Below the pieces are notes generated by a model. The model did no database searches. It was not told the origin of the DNA and saw only the letters and a list, made by a program, of their open reading frames with translations. Source: Lampris incognitus (taxonomy: Eukaryota > Chordata > Actinopteri > Lampriformes > Lampridae). Taken from it: DNA of 64,000 nt. Positions 33,645-44,000 of the stretch are shown here, piece after piece (position 1 is the first letter of the stretch; the number at the start of each line of letters is the position of its first letter). The position numbers and the translations under genes were made by a program. The DNA lies in NCBI RefSeq assembly GCF_029633865.1, contig NC_079214.1, positions 34,333,095 through 34,397,094 on the forward strand. The letters run 5' to 3'.

Positions 33645-34841
33645 CACTACCGTTCAAAAGTTTGGGATCACCCAAACAATTTTGTGTTTTCCATGAAAAG
33701 TCACACTTATTCACCACCATATGTTGTGAAATGAATAGAAAATAGAGTCAAGACATTGACAAGGTTAGAAATAATGATTTGTATTTGAAATAAGATTTTT
33801 TTTACATCAAACTTTGCTTTCGTCAAAGAATCCTCCATTTGCAGCAATTACAGCATTGCAGACCTTTGGCATTCTAGCTGTTAATTTGTTGAGGTAATCT
33901 GGAGAAATTGCACCCCACGCTTCCAGAAGCAGCTCCCACAAGTTGGATTGGTTGGATGGGCACTTCTTTGAGCAGATTGAGTTTCTGGAGCATCACATTT
34001 TTGGGGTCAATTAAACGCTCAAAATGGCCAGAAAAAGAGAACTTTCATCTGAAACTCGACAGTCTATTCTTGTTCTTAGAAATGAAGGCTATTCCATGCG
34101 AGAAATTGCTAAGAAATTGAAGATTTCCTACACCGGTGTGTACTACTCCCTTCAGAGGACAGCACAAACAGGCTCTAACCAGAGTAGAAAAAGAAGTGGG
34201 AGGCCGCGTTGCACAACTGAGCAAGAAGATAAGTACATTAGAGTCTCTAGTTTGAGAAACAGACGCCTCACAGGTCCCCAACTGGCATCTTCATTAAATA
34301 GTACCTGTTAGAGCCTGTTTGTGCTGTCCTCTGAAGGGAGTAGTACACACCGGTGTAGGAAATCTTCAATTTCTTAGCAATTTCTCGCATGGAATAGCCT
34401 TCATTTCTAAGAACAAGAATAGACTGTCGAGTTTCAGATGAAAGTTCTCTTTTTCTGGCCATTTTGAGCGTTTAATTGACCCCACAAATGTGATGCTCCA
34501 GAAACTCAATCTGCTCAAAGAAGTGCCCATCCAACCAATCCAACTTGTGGGAGCTGCTTCTGGAAGTGTGGGGTGCAATTTCTCCAGATTACCTCAACAA
34601 ATTAACAGCTAGAATGCCAAAGGTCTGCAATGCTGTAATTGCTGCAAATGGAGGATTCTTTGACGAAAGCAAAGTTTGATGTAAAAAAAATCTTATTTCA
34701 AATATAAATCATTATTTCTAACCTTGTCAATGTCTTGACTCTATTTTCTATTCATTTCACAACATATGGTGGTGAATAAGTGTGACTTTTCATGGAAAAC
34801 ACGAAATTGTTTGGGTGATCCCAAACTTTTGAACGGTAGTG
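33645..34841. mobile_element. Fold-back Tc1 (DD38E-derived) element, copy 2
   Basis: 1197 bp, exactly the same length and layout as copy 1, flanked by TA (33643-33644 and 34842-34843). Arms 33645-34179 and 34307-34841 are 535 bp each with a 127-bp spacer. The junction where C-terminal coding sequence meets the 5' leader (CACTTCTTTGAGCAG) is the same in all four arms. Both insertions therefore derive from one rearranged founder that has since transposed. Confidence 0.93.
34024..34311 (+). CDS. Truncated transposase DNA-binding domain encoded by fold-back element
   Basis: An open frame of 95 residues from ATG 34024, matching residues 1-94 of the intact transposase at 23.6-24.7 kb and ending in a new Cys codon and TAG at the palindrome spacer. 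It keeps the first helix-turn-helix and the SGRPR hook and part of the second half, but no catalytic residue. In copy 1 the same frame is stopped near codon 9. If expressed, such a fragment could bind ends without cutting. That is inference; it could equally be an untranslated relic. The leader sequence upstream is the same as that of the full-length gene. Confidence 0.55.
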   Translation: MARKRELSSETRQSILVLRNEGYSMREIAKKLKISYTGVYYSLQRTAQTGSNQSRKRSGRPRCTTEQEDKYIRVSSLRNRRLTGPQLASSLNSTC

Positions 34842-34843
34842 TA

Positions 34844-35592
34844 TATTTCCTCATTGAGACGCCTTTATCAAAAGCGACTTAGAAGACTATGGAACCAAGT
34901 TAAAACCTCTGAGGGCATTTGTTTTACTGAACCAGGGATAATGTGTAACAATCTGTAACTAAAGCATGTACTTTAGCTGTCTGGCAAGTACTCTAAGTGG
35001 CATGATCAGTACAATAACATGTTAGCCATTAGACAGCTACCCTAATGCTCTCATTTGTACACCTGCTATAAAGAGGAGGTTTCAATGCTGGCAGGCAGGA
35101 TGCTCAGCTCCACTCCTCACTCCTCATTGATTGTATTGATATTGTATTATATTGATATTTATAACAGTTACTTCTGTACCTGAAGGTTGAGTTTAGGCAC
35201 ATAATATAAATGATTAAGGTTAGGGCAAATCTTTTGGTCTAAATATCTGGTCTAATAAGTGCTATTAGGAAAAGGGTTAGATCAAAAGTAGGAAGAGAGC
35301 ACAAGATACAAAAGTCTTATGACCCACTGGGGACGAAGAGGAGTGAGTGAACAACATTCCAAGCCATATTAATAAGATCGTTATTGATATTTTTGAACAG
35401 CTGCTAATGTTAACGGATGTTTTGTAAGTGCTTAAAAGTGGCCTATTATTTATAATTCTCTATTTAGTTACTCATTTTAAAGCTTTCCCATAGTCTGTAC
35501 TAGCTAGCCTACATGCAAACAGTGTTTTGATTTCATCTTTTCACATTGTCTACTGCATATTCTCTAAATGATCTGTGTGTTGTAGGACACTC
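34844..35592. other. Non-coding
   Basis: The first 40 bases (CTTTATCAAAAGCGACTTAG) resemble a short SINE-tail fragment. Otherwise nothing was seen. Confidence 0.35.
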
Positions 35593-35608
35593 AAAGTAAA
35601 ATAAAGTC

Positions 35609-36001
35609 GGTCCGCGGTGGCGTAGCTGTCTAAGCATCGGCTTGGTGTCGATGCAGTTGCCCACTGGGGACTGGGGTTCGCGCCCCGGTCTCGTCAGATC
35701 CGACTATGGCCGGACTCGATGAAGCAGCAATCATTGGCAACGCTGTCTTCGGGAGGGGGGCGGAGTCGGCTTGTGTTCGTCATGTGAATGCGTCTCTGTG
35801 TGTGTCGGAAAAACAGTGGTTCGGCTTGGATTCGCCTTGTCACGAAAGTGGGGAGGCGCTTTCCTTCGAGACTGCCGGCCGGAGAGATGCAGTTGGCGAA
35901 CGCATGCAATACGAGGGTGGGTGTTTGAATTAAAATAGGGATCAATTGGCCACTAAATTGGGAGAAAAAAGGGAAAAATCAGAAATAAATTAAAAAAAAA
36001 A
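35609..36001 (+). repeat. tRNA-derived SINE with 16-bp target duplication
   Basis: Begins GGTCCGCGGTGGCGTAGC. An A-box-like GTGGCGTAGCTGTCTAAG and a B-box-like GGGTTCGCGCCCCGG are spaced as in a tRNA promoter. A tRNA-unrelated body and an A-rich tail follow. Perfect direct repeats AAAGTAAAATAAAGTC flank it at 35593-35608 and 36002-36017, the mark of LINE-mediated insertion. The open frames through it are artefacts. Confidence 0.92.
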
Positions 36002-36017
36002 AAAGTAAAATAAAGTC

Positions 36018-36767
36018 CTTAAAATAAAATAAATCTTTACTCTAACCTCTGAACACAACCCTAATTGTATTTAAAACCAAAGCCTCTTGAAACCTATTGG
36101 GAGTTCAAGAGCCATAATTGGAGAGGGTCCTGGATCCCAGCGGGGAGCACTGAATGCGTGCACTGGGCACCACCAAAGGCCCATTCTGAGCCAGGAAAAG
36201 CCTGTAAAGAATCTAAAAAGCCTCACCATTCAGTATAAAAAAATTACATGATAAATGCTGTTCCGAAAGTAGAACAGATAAAGGCATTTATTTTGAGAAG
36301 TGGCAAAAAGTTCATTACTATCAGGCATAAACTATGCCAAGTTGGCCACACTACTGTAGGACAGGTAAGCAGCAATGCCATTAAATATATAGCCATGGGT
36401 GATTAGGCTATAGCCCAAGTATTGTACCGTGTTTAAGAACACGATTACCTTTTCATTTGACATTTCTGTAGGATTTCTGTGTTAGGTAGCTTGTGAAATT
36501 ACAAGACATTATTAGAATGAGCTGTGTCACTTGTGGGCCATCATCGCTCAAAGGGACGGTTGCTGGTGTTGTTGCAATTGCTACTGGGTGCTATGGTCAC
36601 TGATAATGGTCCCTCAAGAAAAGAAAAAAATCTGTGATAGCACCTTTGAGAATCCTGGTTACTTAGGTTCAAGTTGTATAAAAAAGTTGGGCACATTCAA
36701 AAGAATGTCTTTAACCAAAATGATGACATATGTCTTTATGCATGCCCAATAATCCAGGTAAGGAAAT
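36018..36767. other. Non-coding
   Basis: No supported feature. Confidence 0.35.
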
Positions 36768-36916
36768 CACAGAAAGTTGAATGAGTTCATCTGGACACAA
36801 TGTTTATTGAGAGAAACGTTTCATCACTCATCTAGTCAGAGAAATCACTTAAATGAGTGATGAAACGTTTCTCTCAATAAACATTGTGTCCAGATGAACT
36901 CATTCAACTTTCTGTG
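36768..36916. repeat. Perfect palindrome, 63-bp arms
   Basis: Left arm 36768-36830 and right arm 36854-36916 are exact reverse complements around a 23-base loop. Each arm carries GAAACGTTTC, and the outer part (ACATTGTGTCCAGATGAACT) is the same repeat as at 19.80-19.86 kb. This is a fold-back arrangement of that Penelope-like/hammerhead-associated repeat. The lack of any mismatch between arms implies recent formation or gene conversion. Confidence 0.95.
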
Positions 36917-39400
36917 ACAATGATGATATGCTTTTATTCCCTTACTGATAAATCAGGGTCTACCCTTCCTTTCAGTGGGACAGAGAGGAGAGATTTGACC
37001 TTTAAGACTGTCAATAGGCCAGGCTGAGTGGTAGCACTTAAATTATCTGATTAACATGCTATGCAATCACCTGGACACATAGGCTACTGTTATGATGACT
37101 TACTAGCTTGGGGGAGAGGAAACAGTCAAAACAAAGTCAGTGAACCTGTTTATTGTTTGACCATAAGGTGTAACTGCTGTCCTGAACTACAGCACTGACT
37201 GGTTTTCAACACAGCTGCCGAGCCAGACACATGGTTGCATGGCAAAAAAAATCGGGCACAAATGAGGGAAATAAAGTAACCCCCTAAATGTCAATGCAGA
37301 TCCTAACTGACTCATATTTTGCTACACAAGGGTCAATGAATGCCGTGTTGGCTGAAGTTTACTGCAGTATTGCAGGGCCCGTCAAACCCTGGGTGGGAAG
37401 GCCTGTGTAATTATAACTACACTCCACACCAAGGGGTTTAGGCCCTTAACACAGACTGCTGAACAGAAATGCTAAGAATCATGTGAGCTGGATTTAACAT
37501 ACCTACCAGGAATGGAAACTACCAAACGAAAACAAACAGAGCAAGAACAGAGCCAGCAGCCACCTTTTCATTCTTTGCATCACCTGTAAAGCCAAAAAGC
37601 ATTTGCTTTCAGATGGCATTGCGGTCTGTTAAACAACCCAATTCTCTACTGTATCTAAACAATGTCAAAGTGCTGGACTATGTTCATTACATGACCAATA
37701 AAGAGCTAATACCATCTACCATCTCCAGTCATCTACCCAAATCGCATGTATTTTAATAATCAATGTCATAAATGCTGGGTAATGCTAAATTTAACCCAAT
37801 TTGGCACGGGAAAAATAAAATCCTGTGCTTCCATATCCAGGTCAAGCCACACAAGCTCAACAATGTTTGTGAGGGGGAGGGGCTAGTTAGTATCTACAGA
37901 AGGACTGACAGATGGTAGGTGTAGTCTAACTTACTGAGGACATCCCATATGTCAAAAAGTAAAGATGAACAATCAGGGTCTGGAGACAAGGAGACATAGC
38001 GTGCTAAAAGAGTACCAGACCACTTCTTAAGATGGTGTAGCTTTGAGGTTATGATAAAAAAGTTTTTGGAACAGGAGTAAAACAAATCAGGACACCAGTA
38101 ATGTCCCTTATTCAAAATGCTATTCAATTATGTGGTTTTGATGCTTGAATGTAAGAAGTCATGCAACTCGTCTTAAAGTGAGCCTCATCTTCTACTACTA
38201 AGTGCTTGAAAGTCTGCATTAATTTATACGATGGAATACAGATCCAATATCAGATTTGGCATAATTTAAGATTCAATGTGACCAACATCCCTTCTGAATA
38301 TCAGCCAGTATTCCAGATTCTGATGCTCTGAGACACATTTATAAGAACTCCAGGTTGTTCGGTACTAGATTAAAAGATACACATCCATAACTGACTAATT
38401 TTTTTAACTTTGCATCTCACCTTTACAATGTAGTCCGAGTTCCTTTGCAATGTCCACTGTATTCTATGGTACGAAACGAAAGTCAGCGAAATCCAAGTCC
38501 TTCAATTAAAACGTTAAGCAATGCATCAAGTTTTCCAGATATCCAAAAGTCATTCAAAACATTGGCAAATCCGCCGATGCGCTGGAATCCATTAAGGCTG
38601 TGCAAAAAAGGTCTCTTCTGCAGAGAAATGGGAGAAACCCCCAAAGGCCTCGAAGCAAGACCCACTTTACGTGAGCAGAGGGCAATAATCCAAGTTTAGC
38701 AGGCTATTTCAACGTTAGCACGCTAGCACTAGGTGGGCTGGTGATTCGATGATTGCATAGCTATATTGGTAAATACAGTGGATATTTTGCTTTACAAAAA
38801 CAAACAATTGGTCATCTTCGCCGATGGCGAAGTTCAACTTATTAAGTAACAATTGGAAACTGTCAGCCGGGATATTTGTGTGGTGATTGGACTGACGTGG
38901 AATAAAACGTATTAAACTACCCGCTGACTTTAGGTAATTTGACAAAAAAATAAATCTTTGGTTAAAGTCGGGTTTTCAAAAGCCAGCTGGCTAACGTTAG
39001 CTACTAGCCGGCTAGATAGCTAACGCTAGCGACTTAAGTAAAACCAAGTAAGCCAAGACAACGTTATAGGTAGTTCACAAAGTGAATATCTTCTCCCGGT
39101 TGAAAGTAGGCATTATATAAAGATATCTTACAACACTCAACGCCCCATATCTGTAAATGATTAAACAACAAAATAACTCAAACAGATATCCAAAGCTCTG
39201 GTGTAATCTCTTTTCTATCCACTGTCGGTAGCTCACATTAGATAGCGCATCAGCTAACGTAAATTAGCTTCCCGTCGTTAGCCGCGTTGAGCCGCGTCAC
39301 CACATCACAGTTTAGAGTGGCTTGAATTGTAAACTTCAAGCGAACGTGTAACATTGGTGACCTATTCGTTTACTGGTTCAAATTCCGAATAAAAAACATA
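36917..39400. other. Non-coding, inferred ppfia1 5' intron
   Basis: No coding feature accepted. CpG-poor on the left, with AACGTTAGC-rich sequence at 38.98-39.27 kb, a motif also abundant in the hAT at 13-14.6 kb. Confidence 0.4.
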
Positions 39401-39419
39401 TATAATTCCTTCATTTCAA

Positions 39420-39680
39420 TCCAGGCGTCGAAGATATTTTTCCGATATTCCAGAGGGTCTGTCGGTCAAGTACTTCCCCGTCGCCACGGCCTGCCTCCGT
39501 CGGCAGTCGGGACAGCCAATCGTGGGCGCACACCGGTACAGCGTTCACTTTTTCATTAAACTGCAGTTCTCAAATCTCCAGTGGACAGAGCCCAATGTCC
39601 TCGAGATGGCAAAACCGAGACAAGAGAAAGGCGAGGGGGGGCGGGGGGAATGTCCTGCCGAGACTTGACGCCTCTGGCAG
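39420..39680 (-). promoter_or_regulatory. Candidate ppfia1 promoter / CpG-rich region
   Basis: A local cluster of CpG dinucleotides with an ATTGG/CCAAT box (GCCAATCG at 39515). It lies upstream of the ppfia1 coding exon in the minus-strand sense with no other CpG cluster between. A non-coding first exon is expected near here, but its boundaries cannot be fixed from sequence alone. Confidence 0.4.
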
Positions 39681-40735
39681 CTTTTTCGTTAATGGTCCTA
39701 TCCAGTTAGGCCAACAACATTCACTCAGCTTTAGCCGGACCTCGGGTTTTCACGCAAACTCGTTTCCTGTGTTCTTTCTCCTGCAACAGTTATTATCATC
39801 ATTATTATAAACACTGTTTGAATAGTCGTTAAAACAATAACTACTGCTATGAATTCGAATAGTAAGAATAATCCTAATCGTAATAGATTACAATATCAGT
39901 AGAAGTAGATGTAATACTAGTAAAGCAGAACAATACAATTTACAAATTGTATATACATACAAAATGCGTCTGACCATGGTCTAATTTAGTGAGGCGGTGT
40001 AAATTCTTAAAGAACAACATCTGGACCTGATTCTGGAAATCTATGAACTAAAATCTGGATTTTAGTTTAAGACCATTTAAGGTGGGTAGGTTATCATTTG
40101 TTCCATCCTTTCCTGCAATCCCGATGGTATAAAGATGACATCATTTGTCGGATTTGAAATTGGAAGGTCACTACATTCATTGCAAGCAAATCATTACCTC
40201 TACGTGCGCTAATGGTTTGGACAACTCCTTTCGATGACCTACATTTTGTCATGTGAAGTGTTTTTTGTTTGTGGGTGAAACTGTACAGTATAGTTTGGTA
40301 CAGAAACCTGCGTTGTGCAGTTAAAATGATTTTAACGCCACCATAAGGTTAATCTGCGCAACAGCATTTTACATTCAAGGGAATGTACTGTTTACTTGTT
40401 GACTCGGAGGAAATTACCAATATTTTATTAGCAACTGTGGGATCTATTAAGAAACGTCAGGGGAGCACCCAAACTGTAAACAAATAAGATTAGCGCATTC
40501 ACAGAAAATGTTTATGAATGAGCGTGGATGTTTATGTGGAGTGAATATACTGTCTTTAAAAATGAGAGCACAAAAACAAGGTTTAACAGTGCAAAACAAC
40601 AATTACGAACACACACAAAATGTTGCCGGGTACAGAAACAAGAAGTGCGCTTTCGCTTTTTTTGCTACACGCTCGCTTCTAATTACACTGCTTGTTTCCA
40701 AAATCTGCGCTCGCTTTTTTGTGTAACCGGAAACA
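39681..40735. other. Intergenic region between divergent genes
   Basis: No supported feature. Confidence 0.35.
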
Positions 40736-41092
40736 AAGAAGTCTACCGGAAATACGTTGACGTTAAACAGAATTCCACTCGCCCCAGCATTCCCGTCCGC
40801 GTCCATCGTTTTTCCAACCAATTTTAGATCAAAGCACGCCCAACTTCCGTGTGACGAAAGCGTTCGCATGGGACGCGGGACTGTCACTCGCGGCGGAAAA
40901 AAAAATGTCACTCGCGGCGGCGTCCATCAACAGAATGTTCAGGACTCACTCGCGAGGTTACTAAACTCGCGTTTTTATAATGCGTTAACATGTTAAGTTT
41001 GAGTTTGCCTTTATTGTGATTAATATTAACGCTAATTTCTGATTCACTGATCGTATCTAGGGACTGTGTTGACAATACTCTGCTCTTGAAAG
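40736..41092 (+). promoter_or_regulatory. CpG-rich candidate promoter of the plus-strand spliced gene
   Basis: Dense CpG from about 40748 to 40975, with an ETS-like ACCGGAAAT (about 40745) and two tandem copies of TGTCACTCGCGGCGG (about 40882 and 40907). It lies directly upstream of the candidate start codon at 41093. Confidence 0.45.
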
Positions 41093-44000
41093 ATGACTGA
41101 CGATCACACTTACGCAGCAACTCTGAGGTAATTTAAGTGGTCTGTTGTGTTATTTCTCCACTGTTTAAGTTAAAAGAATATACTAACAAACAATATTTAA
41201 TAGTCCCAACATTTATTCTTGCTTCTAATTTTTTAAAGTTCGCCGGACACAAACAACAACAGTACGATCAGGTAAGTTATGTTTAAGTTAACGTTAATAG
41301 CTGGGCTATTAACGGCTATCTATGAATAGATAACGTTAGTGACCCGTCTAGCTGACTCAAGGACTCTACTTGAATGGTCTTGGTCTCGCATATATGTTAC
41401 GTTTTCCATACAAAAATATTGACCACCTACATGGACTGGACAATTTTATCTAACATCACTCATATTATCTATCTAGAGTAACACTTGATAATGCTGTTTG
41501 TTTACAGAAAACATTACAAAGAAACAGCTACACATTCTCTTCATATTTATAGTCATTGAACATTGACAAATATGCAGCTACACTAGGCCCACTGCATTGT
41601 GCTGGCTGGAAATGGCTCGCTGTTATTTGCTTTTATTTCAGGCATGGTGGTTGGATCTGCTCAGGACAAGCCAACATAGAGGAGTACCCACAGTTGAAGG
41701 TATCAATTTTAGCTGCTGTTCTGGCAATACGTTGTCACTACCTTGGTTTCCCCGACACAGAGACACAGACACAGATTGTAAATGAGAGCACAACAGCCAC
41801 AGCTGAAGGTGTCAATTTTAGATGCTGATGTGCTAATACACTGTCACTACTTTGGTTCCCCCGGCACAGAGACACAGACACAGATTGTAAATGAGAGCAC
41901 AACAGCTCATTTATTTAAACAACAATTAAAAAACACCAGAGTTAAAACCATATGAAAAAGACTAAAAAAAAACATGTTAATCAAAAGGTCCTTCAATAAG
42001 CTCTGGTGTCCTCATTTGGGGTGTGGAACCAATTCATCTGTCCCGAGTTAATTACACCAACTCAGGACAGCTGGTCCACACCCCACTCTGCCACATTCCT
42101 CCCCATTCACTCTGAGTCTGGGGAGAAACCCCAGCAGACCCCCCCCCCCCGGAAGGGCACTGTAGTGAGAGAGTGCCTTCCTGCTCCTCTTCTCCCTCAG
42201 GGTCGGTCCAGGGCACCGGTTCTGATATGTCTGATGGCTAGCCGTTCAGACTGACAGGGTTTCCATACCTCACTTGGCTACAAACCAGCACGTCGCCAGT
42301 GCAAAATCTCAGTGTAGTCTGCTGATGGAGGCACCTTGCAGCACCATGGATAATGCTGTTGCCTCACAGCAAGAAGGTCCTGGGTTTGAACCCCAGGCCA
42401 TTCCATGTCTTTGTGACATGGTGGCCCAATGGTTAGCACTGTTGCATCACAGCAAGAAGGTCCTGAGTTCGAACCTCAGGCCGTCCCAGGTCCTTTCTGT
42501 GCAGAGTTTACATGTTATCCTCTAGTCTGCGTGGGTTTCGTCTGGGTGCTCCTGTTTCCTCCCATCATAAAAAAAGGAAGAAAAAAAACCCCCAGAAACC
42601 ATGCATGTTAGGGTTAATACTCCTCTCTGTGCTCCTGACCAAGGCAATGGAAAGAAGAACTGGAGTTGGTCCCTGGGTGCTGCAGCTGCCCACTGCTCCT
42701 ATACAATAGGATGGGTTAAATGCAGAGAACAAATTAATTGTAAGAATACAATGACAAATGAAGTGGCTCTCTTTTCTTCAACCCTCTACTCCACCCCGCT
42801 GGAGGGCCCAGCTCCCTCGACAATGCCCCCTCCTTTGGTCTTCTTCACAAGGCGGCTCCCTGCCGTTCACCCTCGCAGACCGGGTGAGGTGGTCACATCC
42901 TCCGTCACAGGGCAGCTGGACTAAGGAGCGCAGGGTGAGACGCTGACGCTCTTGGTGGGGACGGAGAGAGCTGGCTGGGTAGGGCTGCATTGGGAATTCC
43001 AACTGATGCACACAGAGCTATAGACGGCCACTGTTCCCGTGATCTGGAGTCTCTGTCAGTGCTGTGCAGACCCTTCTACTTACCAAGAGAGCTAACAGTA
43101 ATAATTTTGACAGCTGTCTACATTACACCTGACGCAAATGTTAGCCTATCTTTGGCTCAACTCCACCAAACCATCAGTAAGCAGCAGAAAACACATCCTG
43201 ACGGTGTCCATGTGATCGCGGGTGACTTTAACCAAGCATGCTTAAAGTTAGTGCTTCCCAAATTTACTCAGTATGTTAACTGCCCTACCAGGGGTAAAAA
43301 CACCCTTGATAATGTCTATTGTAATTTAAAGCACACATACAGGACAGTGCCCCTCCCCCACCTAGGGCTCTGACCACCTCTCCCTGCTCCTCCTCCCTAC
43401 CTACACCCCCCTTAGGAGGACAGCAAAGCCATGTATTAAAACCATTACAACTTGGCCTGAGGGAGCACTGTCTCAACTCCAAGACTGTTTTTCAAACACA
43501 GACTGGTCCATTTTTGATCAAGGAGATCTCCAGAAATACACAGAAACTGTATTTTTTTATATTAAGACCTGCATTAGCAATGTGACTGTAAACAAACGCA
43601 TCCATGTTTTTCCCAATCAAAAGCCATGGATGACATCAGAAGTACGCAAATTTCTCAATGCACGGGACAGGGCCGTCAGGTCAGGGGACAGAGCTTTATA
43701 CGCCACTGCTAGGGCTGACTTGAAGAGGGGCATCAGGGCCGCCAAACTGGCCTATAAAGGGAAAATCGAGGACCACGTCTCGGATAACAACCCAAGACGA
43801 GTGTGGCAGGGGCTACAACATTTCACTAACTACAAAGGCAGCAAAAAAACTGTGATTACAACAAATGGAGCCCTGCTGGCAGAGGAGCTAAATAACTTCT
43901 TTGCCTGCTTCGAGACCAGGAGCGTCTCTTCTCCACCCCTCTTGGTCACTGACACTCCTGCTCTCACTGTTCAACAGCATGAGGTGAGACAGGCCTTCAA

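Noticed and set aside
35694..35945. Opposed open frames near 35.7-35.9 kb
   Set aside because: They lie wholly inside a tRNA-derived SINE with clear target duplication.
40508..40996. Overlapping frames upstream of the spliced gene
   Set aside because: They fall in the CpG-rich promoter region, have no family features and do not join the exon series.
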